The notes beneath the pieces were generated by a model. That model searched no databases. It worked only from the letters and a program-made list of their open reading frames with translations, and was not told the DNA's origin. Below, piece by piece: positions 30,641 to 39,487 of a stretch of DNA of 42,322 nt (position 1 is its first letter; each line of letters begins with the position of its first letter). Made by a program: the position numbers and the translations under genes. The stretch is from Chara braunii (Eukaryota; Streptophyta; Charophyceae; Charales; Characeae): positions 1,042,076 to 1,084,397 of the forward strand of contig BFEA01000277.1 in the NCBI GenBank assembly GCA_003427395.1, in the 5' to 3' direction.

Positions 30641-32190
30641 CTTAATGTCTCGTGGTCTGAGTAGACTTTGAAGTGCCTCCCAAGCAAGTAGTGCTTCCAG
30701 TGTTCTAATGCTTGCCTGAGAGCGTAAAGTTCCCTCTCGTAGGTGGATGTCGCTACCTTCTCTGAAGGCATCCTAGCAGACATGAACTCTACGGGTCTAT
30801 ATCTGTTGCCATCGTCGTGCTGTAAGACAACACCTATACCATACTGGCTCGCGTCAGTGGTAACGACGAAAGGTAAGGACGGATCGGCTACCTTAAGGAC
30901 TGGGTACTCTATCAACGCTTGCTTCAACTTTTTCATGGAAGACGTGCAGTCCTTGTCCCACTTCCAGATTGTTTCTTTCTTCAGCAACCTGCGGAGGGGA
31001 GCAGCGATGGTGGAGAAGTTCCTTACAAACTTCCTGTAATAGTTAGCTAGGCCTAAGAATGACCGCAACTCTGTCAACGTGCGTGGTGTAGGCCAATATC
31101 TATTCGCTGCGATCTTACTATCTTCTGGTTTGATGCCGTCTCCGTCTAAGACATGGCCTAAATACAAAACTTGGGTCTTTGCCCATTCGCACTTCTTTAC
31201 ATTGATCTTGAAGTTGGCTTCTCTCAGCTTCTCCAAGACCTGCCTTAGATGACACTCATGCTCCTGGAGGGTCCTACTGAACACTAGAATGTCATCTAAG
31301 TAGACTACTACAAACCTGTCTAACCACCGCCTAAACAAGTCGTTCATACAGCGACAAAAACTTGTTGGCGCGTTGGTTAGTCCAAAGGGCATAACTATAT
31401 ACTCGTAGTGCCCATACCTAGTCCGGAACGCAATCTTATACTGATCATCAGGATGGACCTCTATCTGATGATATCCGGACTTCAAGTCTATCTTTGAAAA
31501 ATACTTACAACCCTGCACCCGATCTAAGAGATCGTCTATATGGGGCTGTGGCTCCGCATTCTTCACTGTGATAGCATTGAGAGCATTGAGACCCCTATAG
31601 TCAATGCACATTCTAAGCTCTCCCTCCTTCTTTGGGACAAATAGAACAGGTGCTCCAAATGGAGACGAACTGGGCCTAATCCAACCCTTCTCTAAGAGTT
31701 CATCTAATTGTTTGCGCAGCTCCTCAAACTCCCGTGGGAACATCCTATACACTGCTCTTTTAGGAGTCCTACTGCCAGGCTCTATCTCAATGAGATGCTG
31801 GATGGACCGCGAGACTACTCCCGTAGGCAACTTAGCTAAATCTACGTACTCTTCCAACAGCTTGGCAATAGCACGATCTATGGGCTTTTCCTCTTTAGGC
31901 TCAGTAATTGGCTTGACATAGGCTACACATACCTGTTCTTCTAGCTGCTCCTTCACTAATCTTGCAAACGCAGGAGCGCTAAGGCAGCAATGTGCCAGGG
32001 AGTTATCTACTCCTGACACGTGGAACAAATGGGCAGACTTGACCCCGCCTGACGAACTAGGGAGCCTACACTCGTGCTCTCTCAAATGGAGTGTGGCCCC
32101 CGCTGCCTCTCCCCAGTCCATTCTTAGGACTATATTGAAGGGAAGGCTGTCCTCTATGAGGAGAGTCAGGGAATGGAAAACTTTCTCCAC
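30616..32190 (-). pseudogene. G2 protease C-terminus, reverse transcriptase and RNase H
   Basis: The longest open frame in the window (524 codons). It starts in the protease (LPFNIVLRMDW, where GMDW is usual), passes through a linker (LLEEYVDLAKLPTGVV) into a complete [71 protein letters not shown] (YLDD site), VLYLGHVLDG, and RNase H with all three acidic positions (VVTTDASQYGIG, YERELYALRQALEHW, VYSDHETLRW). The apparent start lies inside a 67-bp duplication, so it is not a real initiation site. RT itself looks undamaged, but the frame is broken on both sides. The enzymes would copy element RNA in the cytoplasm. Confidence 0.95.
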
Positions 32191-32295
32191 CTTCCCATCT
32201 TTCTCTAGGCGAAAGTACGCCAGGACTGAGAGTCAGGGAATGGAGAACTTTCTCCACCTTCCCATCTTTCTCTAGGCGAAAGTACGTCTGGACTC
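32162..32295. repeat. 67-bp tandem duplication inside the G2 protease
   Basis: agagtcagggaatgg starts at 32162 and 32229, and both copies run through ccttcccatctttctctagg to cgaaagtacg. As 67 is not a multiple of three, it shifts the frame between the protease N-terminal part (LADNRTMRAEDYVEGVQ) and the RT frame. Confidence 0.95.
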
Positions 32296-32690
32296 CCTCT
32301 ACATAATCCTCTGCTCGCATCGTGCGATTGTCTGCGAGGATACTCACAATGGGGTCTGCTAACTTCTAGACTTTTAGCCCCAACTTCAACTTTTGCAGCG
32401 CCTTTCTTCTGATATAGCTGAGCGTTGTCGTAGCAAACACCCTTACAAGGGTATTTGCCGTCCTTTTTAAAAGGTTGTACTGGGTGCATCCTTGACCGAC
32501 GAAACGCGCTGACGAGGTAAAACCCATCAGGGCGCTTACCTCGGCAGCCTCACTCTTGGCAAGATTTCGAGTCAAGTACGACCGAATTAGAGAGTATGTG
32601 GGGCACAGATTATTGCGTGGCATTGTGAGGTGGCCGGTGGTCATCGGCAATACTAGGCTAGCGAAATGGCGCCAAAGCTGTGAGGCCCGG
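32191..32690 (-). pseudogene. G2 protease N-terminal remnant and unassigned upstream frame
   Basis: One frame reads SILADNRTMRAEDYVEGVQTYFRLEKDG, the middle of a gypsy protease. The DTG-type active site expected about 25 residues earlier is not visible. Two upstream frames stay open to 32489 and 32650 but I recognise nothing in them. Gag C-terminus and zinc knuckle are missing; foreign sequence (32.7-34.4 kb) separates this from the gag piece. Confidence 0.6.
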
Positions 32691-32984
32691 TTATTCTCCC
32701 TTCTGTAATTTTTATTGTTGATTATATTCTTCTTTTTATTTTATAAAGACTAAATAAATTTACTTTGCAACTAGTACGGCCTCTGGCGGGACACGGGGCG
32801 AAGAGAATAAAAACTTTACCTTGCGCACAGGCAGGAAGTTTATGTTGGACAACGCGTCGAAAGGCGCGGGTGGCATCTCGGCGTCTTCTGACGGCCAGAA
32901 GGTTGGCCGGTAGGCCAAGGCGGAGGCCTGGTTTGTGCAGGTAGGACCAATCACGGGCCCGCGATTATTCATACGCAGGTTCAC

Positions 32985-33265
32985 GCCTACCTAGCTCAGC
33001 CTTCGGCCTAGTTCTAATGGTTACGTACTGGACTTTCAAGCGACAGGTTTGGGGTTCAAGGTCAGCAAGCGGTGATGGAACAAAGAAGTGCGACAGGCGG
33101 AGACTGAGGGGTCGAGGGTCTTAAGGGACTATGCCCCTTGGTTTTGCCGGACAGGCCCAAGCCTGGGTTCGACTGGCGAGACCAAGAGGGCGTCGGCAGG
33201 TCCTCGTCCTCTTCACTTCTACCATTTTTATTTTTGTTGATTTATTTTTATTTTTATTTTTCTCC
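32985..33265 (+). repeat. Possible SINE-like element
   Basis: tacctagctcag (32991) resembles a tRNA A box and gggttcaaggtc (33052) a B box, about 60 bp apart as in tRNA-derived promoters. Some 140 bp of body and a T-rich run follow (33222-33262). No target duplication was found, and the T-rich rather than A-rich tail weakens the case. Confidence 0.35.
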
Positions 33266-33726
33266 ATTTTCCCGTCCATTGACCAGGCCGGAGACTGGCT
33301 CCGGGACTGACGGCGAAAAAATACCGCGCGGAGAGGGTGACAAGAACCTTGAAAAGAAAATTAGGGGGTGTTCGAATTGCCGAGCAAGAAGCAGGAGGGG
33401 GACATCGACCGCATTGTCACCCCTTCGGTTGAACGTGGGAGTGTTTCCCATCATGGGCTGCCGAGGACGGCTTTACAGTGGGGAGCGGTGGAGATCTCCA
33501 CGGGTGCCCAGCGCATGTGCTGCTCTTGAAAGGCCCGGGGCTTGTTCGGAGCATTGACGGGATCCCTCTACCCTGCCCGTTTTGACACGCGGACTGAGGT
33601 GTTCAAATGCATGCGAGCGGGAGGGTGCTTAGCTCGCGAGGCGGAAGAAGCCTGAGTGGCAGGATCCCTCTGCTGATATACCATCCGCCGGCCGCAATCT
33701 GCTGTGAGAAATCTCAGTGTGAATAG
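33266..33726. other. No gene seen
   Basis: The open frame crossing 33138-33557 is low in recognisable sequence and passes through the T-rich tract as a hydrophobic Phe/Leu/Tyr run. I do not support it as a gene. Confidence 0.5.
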
Positions 33727-34010
33727 GCCTGTGGGAACAGCAGACTGCGGGCCTAGCCCAATTGGTACACCCGCGGACTATTGAAAAACAGTCCAGTGGG
33801 ATCTGTACCTGCGGTAGCCCAGCTGGTACACCCGCAAACTGTTGGAAACAGGCCTGTGGGACAAGCACTAACTGACCTAGCTCAGTTGGTGCACCCGCGG
33901 ACTGCTGAAAGTAGGTCTGTGGGACCAGCACCTACACACATAGCTCAGACTGGTACGCCCGCAGACTGTGGAAATACAAGCCTGAGTTCGAATTCCCTGG
34001 GGGTACTACC
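33727..34010 (+). repeat. Tandem array of tRNA-like units, period 61-63 bp
   Basis: The A-box-like word tagc(c/t)cag/aattggtacacccgc starts at 33754, 33815, 33878 and 33941, with a partial unit before. Units share cgcggactgttgaaa-like and gcctgtgggac.agcac segments. Only the last unit has a clear B box (gagttcgaattccc) and a tRNA-length 3' part ending gggggtactacc. The gactgttga/gactgtgga segments sit where an anticodon loop would be. I read this as tandemly amplified tRNA-like 5' parts ended by one nearly full tRNA-like sequence, not as working tRNAs. Confidence 0.75.
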
Positions 34011-34216
34011 TTGTAGAAGAATAGGAGAGGCCCTCACACCAACGATGTCTGACGACGTACGTAAGTGCTGTCAGATTCATTCCAAAAAGGTGCTAGTGCG
34101 AATAAGCCTTCAGGGATATAATTGGCATGAGAAGAAGGACCCACTAGAATGTATGATGTTTGCGGGCAAGGCTGTACTCGTCCTAGCAGGGGATTTTTTC
34201 TCTTTCTTACTTTGTT
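34011..34216. other. No gene seen
   Basis: Mixed sequence between the tRNA-like array and the (AT)n/leader block. No domain recognised. Confidence 0.5.
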
Positions 34217-34362
34217 TCATATATATATATATATATATATCGTCACAAACAGAACTGCCCGGTAAACCGTAGGCAGAGAGAGAAGAGGACAACAAACGAG
34301 GGGCTGTGACAAACTGTTTCGTCGGAGTATATATATATATATCGTCAATATATATATCGTCA

Positions 34363-34395
<33 letters not shown>

Positions 34396-34455
34396 CGTCA
34401 AATAGAACTGCCCGGTAAACCGTAGGCAGAGAGGGAGAAGAGGACATATATATAG
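34217..34455. repeat. (AT)n tracts enclosing two family-X leader motifs; one is the G1 empty site
   Basis: Two copies of the cccggtaaaccgtaggcagag motif (34248-34325 and 34398-34446) alternate with atatat and atatcgtca tracts. The first copy runs without interruption through gaggggctgtgacaaactgtttcgtcggagt, which is the sequence that G1 splits at 19711/39483. The block cuts into the G2 gag frame at about 34456. Confidence 0.88.
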
Positions 34456-35711
34456 CGCACCCCAGGAACACAGATCAGACGCTCTACATCATCGGTGGCC
34501 TCCCTAATTGACTTAAATTGCCGCGTGTGCAGTGTCAAGATCGCGTCAGCGGCCTTTTGGGCCTCCTGAGGATCGTGCCACCTTTCTTCCACCATCTTGA
34601 GGAAGTCCTCCAGTTTCTGGTGGGCTGCCCAGGCGCGGAAGTCATGACCGTACCCTTGTAGTTGCACTAAACCACTCAACCATCGTGCTGCTCTACCCTC
34701 TAGATAGGATGCAGCCACAAGCACTTCCTCGTGCGGCAAGGTAAGCTTACACTTGACATAAACCGGCACTGCCCTCAACCATGTGTCGAGGTTTTCGCCC
34801 CTCTTATCCCCTGTGAAGGGTTTAGGAGCGGCGATGGCCGTCTTTGGTACCCACTATTGTCCCGGTCCCTGCATCACTCCGGGCTGTGGACCCTGTGACA
34901 CAGGCTGCTGTGCTAGCTGTGGGGCTGTGTACCCTGCGGCTGTACAGGCTGCGAGACAGCAGGCTGCATGGTAACCGCCACCTGCAACGAAGATTGGGTG
35001 AACACTGTCTGTACAGGAGCCTGCAAACTAGTTCCTGATGATACCCCTCCTGATAGCGGCATGCCCAGGGAAACGATCGCAACCGATGATGGGGCTACAT
35101 ATGGGGATACCTCAGTCACCGGTGGGACAAAAGGAGGAGGCAGTACAACGGGTCAGGCGCCAGGCCCGGACATCGGCGACGTTGCCTGCGCTCGCCCAGC
35201 CAACAGGGCCAGACTTTGTTGAATGTCCTGAAGGATGGTTGTCTGATGGTCCTGCATTTCAACTACATTTAGCAGGACGGACCGTATGATCGTCACATCA
35301 TCAGCCACGTGCGTCAGGTCCATCTCCTCTAACTCACTAACGTCCGTTTTTATCTCCTTTCCTTCTCCGCTTTTATCTCTCCTAATGCCTTTTGTAGTTG
35401 TGCCTCCTGCAATGCTGCTTGTTGTATGGCGATCTCGTCTGAAGTCAACACTATTGGCTGGCTTGCAATTACGCCAGTGGACTGACTCTGGGTCTGCACG
35501 ATCGTTGACCCGACAGATCCTGAACTACCAGCCTGAGTAGTCTGCTGCGCTTCACTCACAAGTGCCCGGCTAGCCTCTGCTGTTGCAACCTCTCTCTACG
35601 TTGGCGGAACACGTACCTATCACCCTCAAGACCTAATGTCAAATGGGCTAGTGGGCGCCTTGCCGATCGCAAGATCCAGTCGTCCTCTCTAGTGTCCTCC
35701 TCGTCGCTCAT
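34456..35711 (-). pseudogene. G2 gag, N-terminal and capsid part
   Basis: An ATG at 35711 opens a frame beginning MSDEEDTREDDWIL that runs 54 codons to a TGA near 35560; one base further the next frame (SEAQQTTQAGSSGS, then a Gln/Glu/Lys-rich helical stretch) continues. Further frame changes lie near 35345 and between 34980 and 34780. The last open part (34778-34456) is a retrotransposon capsid domain: VYVKCKLTLPHEEVLVAASYLEGRAARWL, EDFLKMVEERWHDPQEAQKAADAI, RQFKSIREATDDVERLICVPGVRY. It is cut off by the (AT)n block, so the C-terminal capsid and zinc knuckle are absent. I assign it to G2 by position and orientation; it could belong to the element that owns LTR Y. Confidence 0.85.
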
Positions 35712-36962
35712 AAGCTACAGCACTGTACACAAGTTGCACTAATGCACTCTGGATGCCTACCGCAGTATAGTGCACAGACCAATTTATTGGTGGCTATTTC
35801 GGAGTAGATAGATTTGGGGTCAACAGGTAACTCAGATTCCTACAAACGAAACTATTTTTAGTTTGACTGGTCTACAAACAAAAGCATAAGGAACAAATAA
35901 CAGTTCTAACTAAGGCTGTCTGTCAGATGTCAATGGTTGTACACCTAACTAATCAAAACACAAAAATAGAATCATTTGTGTGGATAGGACAGTATGGAAT
36001 TTTTCCTCGAACTAATCACCTGAAATCTACCCCTCCCTTAGTTCCCCTGAATGTCACTTGACGTCAGCGTCCCTGAGCGATCCGAAGAGCGTCGCGTGTC
36101 TAAAAGGTGTGTGTTCGGCCCACCCCTGTGCTCCGAGTATCTGCTGAGCTGGCCAGCCCTGCACTAGATTATCCTCGCATGCAGCGAGCCTTACAATCAT
36201 TGGCTGATCCAGAGGCAATTTAACGACCGCCCCCAAGTGTCACCAGGAATTATTTTACGTCGCAGCAGGACGACGATCACAGCCAATGATTTCCCCTGAC
36301 GGTGTTTATTTAAAGACGCCCGGTTCTCATCACCCACTTAGGGCTGGCTGGCCCTTCAGTACCCATCTAACAGCGCAACAAGCCAAACAAAGGATAAGCA
36401 GCAAAGCATGCGTGCTCTACTCCCGGTGGGTTGGCATGGTGACCGTGACTCAGTGCTTCGTCCAGGGCCCTTCAGAATGCTTCGCCCATCTTCTCCCAGA
36501 TGCTCCACGTGAACATTGCCGACTCTCAAGGTTGAGCGCACTCGACACCTCACAATGAGAGGACTCTCAAGAAGGAACACACAACCTCACGGTAAGAAGT
36601 GTCGAAGAGGGTAGATAAGGTTAAGAGCAACGTACCTCGAATAGCTGCCCCCAACCACAGAGATAATATCACCAGATGACCTGATGGTGATTGCGATGAC
36701 CAGTCACTGCATCGGCAAAACCAGCATTGTCTCGCCGTTCCACCTCAGCATCAATCAACCATTAGATAGTTCTCATCACACTGTCCAACACCCACATTAC
36801 ATCACGTAGCCTTCCTGGCGATCCCCTCACCTCCTCGGTCGCTAATCACTCATCTCCGCTCTCCTCACTACACACCACTTATGGCAAAACTCGCCAAGCA
36901 GACCGCATGTATGTACCGTACCAGGCAGAAGACAAGCGCCAGATGAGCGCAATCGTACCACA
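35712..36962 (-). other. Leader-like region between gag and the LTR Y primer-binding site
   Basis: No gene. 36430-36840 is copy 2 of a dispersed repeat (see 3600-3990). 36308 has tatttaaa, a TATA-like word. A purine-rich minus-strand stretch (aactaagggaggggtag) lies near 36035-36050 and could be a polypurine tract, which would mean two elements meet here. Confidence 0.5.
36430..36840. repeat. Dispersed repeat, copy 2
   Basis: Same order of shared words as 3600-3990, same orientation (details in that entry). Confidence 0.75.
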
Positions 36963-36974
36963 GCTCCGATACCA
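36963..36974 (-). other. Primer-binding site next to LTR Y
   Basis: The minus strand reads TGGTATCGGAGC, three bases after the LTR end (ccttgca). It is the same variant as in G1. Confidence 0.88.
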
Positions 36975-36977
36975 AAT

Positions 36978-37935
36978 TGCAAGGAAGATGAGCAATAGCT
37001 AACTTCAGCAATCAAACAGTATCATACATATGAGACCAGATAGTCGTGACCTCGAACCAACAGCAGAATTGCATCACGAGTTTCACCAAATAAGAGCACA
37101 CCAAGAGTTCATAATTGACAATGCTGAAATAGTCCCATCATCATCATCAACGAAGAACCAATGTTGATATCCTATCTGGCGCTTGGCGCCCAGACTACAT
37201 ATGGCAGATCCTAACTAGCCTATACTACAATGCCCAGACTACATATGGCAGATCCTAACTAGCCTATACTACAATGCCGAAGTTGACGACAACAGCTCTC
37301 CCGAAGTACGAGCAGATAGCGGCCAATGCCGCACGCTTCCAGCACCAGGTATGTCTCTCGCCTCACTCACAACCTCGCTCCTCAACACACAGATGCCACT
37401 TGCACCCAAGGACCACCATGCGCCACACCCAGCTTACAGCAGTGCAGCTCGGCTATGGCTGCCTGCTCCTTCCTGCTCGCCCGTGCGCGCGTGAGTGCCA
37501 GCGAGCTACAGAGCGGCAGCGCTTGCGCAGCATGCAGCCAGCACCCGAATCCCAAATGCGGAGGCAGGCCCTTTGCTATATCAAAGTGGCCTGCCTGTGT
37601 CCAGTCCCAGGAAGCTTCAAGTAGGCCCTCGGAGGCCCAGCACGAACGAGAACAGGCCTTGGGCCTGAGGTGGTTGAATGCACCCAACTGCCTTTGGCCT
37701 GTGTTTGGCCCAGTACCCGTATCCAGCCCAGGGCCTGCTTTCCATACATTCACACAGGCGGCCCAGGGCCTGGATTTTCTCAACCAACTGGCGCTGCGCA
37801 ACTGCCTGAATTTCTTTGAGTTGCATGGTGGCCAGAGTAGGGCCCTGAGGGCCTCGTCGAGCCTGCCTTCACTTAGGGCGGCCGACTGGCTTCAAAATGG
37901 GGCCTTATGGGGCTCATAGAGGCAGTGGCCTCGCA
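36978..37935 (-). mobile_element. 5' LTR, family Y
   Basis: It starts (+) tgcaaggaag, ends ggcctcgca, and is followed on its left by a primer-binding site, so it is the 5' LTR of a minus-strand element. It is an inverted homologue of the solo LTR at 12124-13061. It does not resemble the family-X LTR at the other end of the G2 coding region, so either G2 is a recombinant or two elements are fused here. It contains a 44-bp duplication and a caggtatgtctc...cacacag stretch that looks like a short intron. Confidence 0.8.
37191..37278. repeat. 44-bp perfect tandem duplication in LTR Y
   Basis: cagactacatatggcagatc starts at 37191 and 37235; both copies are identical through tactacaatgcc. The solo LTR has only one copy of the corresponding segment, so the duplication is younger than their split. 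Confidence 0.95.
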
Positions 37936-38464
37936 CTTCTTCTTTCTTCTGTTTTTTCTCTTTCTGTTTTTCCTCTTTTTCTTCGCTTCCCTCCTCCTTC
38001 CTCTGATGTGGCGCTCTTCCCTCCTTGTGCCCCCTCCATCCTTCCTCCCTTCTCCCTCCTCCCTCACTCGTCTGACGTGGCGCTCATCCGTCCTCTCTTC
38101 CTCCTCTGATGTCGCGCTTCTCCATTCTCCCTCTGACTTGGTGCTGCTTCGTCCTCCCTCCTCCCTCTGACGTGGCACTCCAGCACAGGTGGGACACAGC
38201 TGATGCATCCCCCACCCTGTACATGGACAGTCCATAATCCAGCCCCCTCCTGCACGCCCTCCCCCGCCCCCCAATACACAAAATTCAAGATGCATGAAAA
38301 TAAAAAAAGAGGTTGGATTTGGGCCCTACTCCCAAGGCGCAGCAAGGTCCGGCAGCGAAAAAAAAAATAAAAAAAAACATAAAAAATCAGTGGTTTTTTA
38401 GCGTGCCTGAGGTACCCCGGGCGGGGTGCCCGGGGCGCCCGGCCGGGCGCCCCAGGAAAGCTAT
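37936..38464. other. Right arm of the 10.8-kb insertion
   Basis: 37936-38178 is pyrimidine-rich and holds five tctgacgtggcgct-like words (38004, 38073, 38107, 38134, 38168). Then comes cacaatacacaaaattc sequence, an A-rich stretch (38360-38391), and a GC-rich end with an 18-bp perfect palindrome at 38434-38451 before ggaaagctat. The reverse complement of the end resembles 27672-27830. Confidence 0.7.
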
Positions 38465-39482
38465 CCTGGCGCTCACGCAGGAAGAATGCGCCAGTCCCCA
38501 ACCATACACAGACGAAGAAGAGGGGAAGATGGGAATGTCGTCAACACCAAGTCTTCGGTACAGGTCCCAAATAATCCCTCGTCAAATGTCTGAATCCCAA
38601 TGTCGAGTCTGGATCCAAATATCGCCAAGTCCCAAAGTCACCAATCTCTCTCTCTCTCTCTCGTAGTCTGCAGATACTGTGAAGTTGGGTAGCGAGAGGG
38701 TGAGGGAGAGATGGTGGACTTAGAAGAGGAAGAAGAAGAACTCTCTCTCTCTCTCCGTCCGATACTAACCTGTGAAGGTGGCACCTCGTTGCAGGTATAT
38801 CGAAGACAAAGCTGGAGCTATGGCGCCACAGGTAAGCCTCCCTGGCCTCCGCCAACCATCTCTCTCTCTCCAACGCTACTCTAGCTCCTAATAGTGCCCA
38901 GCGCTGAAGACTACCACTAACACTACTACTATTACTGCAACGCTCCTCCAGAGTGCTGCTGTCGAATCCTGAAGACTGCCTCCTGCCTCCTGCACGTGAA
39001 GTGCCTGGGAAGTTCCTATGAACTACCTCGTGACTGTCTGCAGCCTGTTGGGTGGGCCAGTCTTATGTAGTGCTGGCCCGTCCAGGAGGCTGCTCTTGCC
39101 AATGCCAAAACGTGCCAGACCCTGGCATTGAAGTTCAAACAAGGGTTGTCTTGAAAACAGGCCAAAATGGCCTGTGCTAAAACCCTGGTCTGGTGCATAA
39201 GTTTCAGGGAGGTCGATCTTATGAGGGCCCGAAAATGGCCCTCCGTTTCAGGCTGAAAAGACTCAGAGTCTGGAGGGCCCTGTTTTAGGCTGAAACGACA
39301 TAGGGCCTGTAGGCCCTCGTTTTCAGGCTTTCAGGGTGAAAACGACACAGGGCCTGTAGGCCCTTGTTTTCAGGCTTTTAGGCTGAAAACGACACAGGGC
39401 CTGTAGGCCCTTGTTTTCAGGCTTTTAGACTGAGAACGCTGGTTGGGCCCTGCAGGCCCGTGTGGCTGCGTAGTATGCCACA
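38465..39482 (-). mobile_element. G1 5' LTR, outer part
   Basis: It matches 19873-21085 of the 3' LTR from cctggcgctcac through tatgccaca. It keeps the five hairpin units (39251-39460) but has a short (CT)n run and a changed TATA-like site (cttatgtag at about 39061). It also supplies the sequence missing in the 180-N gap. Confidence 0.93.
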
Positions 39483-39487
39483 GGCTG
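39483..39487. repeat. G1 target-site duplication, right copy (ggctg)
   Basis: Identical to 19707-19711. Confidence 0.85.

Larger units (their letters stand above)
27672..38464. mobile_element. 10.8-kb insertion in the G1 5' LTR, 8-bp duplication and inverted ends
   Basis: Left flank cctggcgc (27664-27671) equals right flank cctggcgc (38465-38472); the uninterrupted 3' LTR has the 8-mer once (about 19873-19880). The insert begins ctagctttcc and its other end, read in reverse complement, begins atagctttcc, followed on both sides by gcgcccgg and ggggtacc-like GC-rich sequence and then a T-rich run before cgctgcc. Eight-bp duplications with short inverted ends are known from hAT-like DNA transposons; I see no transposase, so the class is open. 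The interior is mostly retroelement sequence (G2, LTR Y), so the original element was probably short and later filled. Confidence 0.75.
19712..39482 (-). mobile_element. Ty3/gypsy retrotransposon G1, full length but split by a 10.8-kb insertion
   Basis: Order on the minus strand: 5' LTR (39482 to 27509, interrupted between 38465 and 27671), primer-binding site 27505-27494, leader, gag (26677-25078), protease, RT, RNase H, integrase and chromodomain-like tail (24990-21191), polypurine tract 21100-21086, 3' LTR 21085-19712. Flanks carry ggctg. Without the insertion the element is about 9 kb. Coding regions carry at least four nonsense codons and several frameshifts, so it is inactive. The gag-pol wording resembles what I remember of Chara braunii elements. 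Confidence 0.88.

Noticed and set aside
30616-32190. G2 as an intact, active element
   Set aside because: RT and RNase H are undamaged, but the protease is broken by a 67-bp duplication, integrase by a frameshift and stops, gag is truncated, and the LTRs do not match.
33750-34010. Cluster of working tRNA genes
   Set aside because: Units are 61-63 bp, too short for a tRNA, and only the last has a B box.
37326-37919. 197-codon plus-strand frame
   Set aside because: It lies within LTR Y; the solo LTR copy does not keep it.
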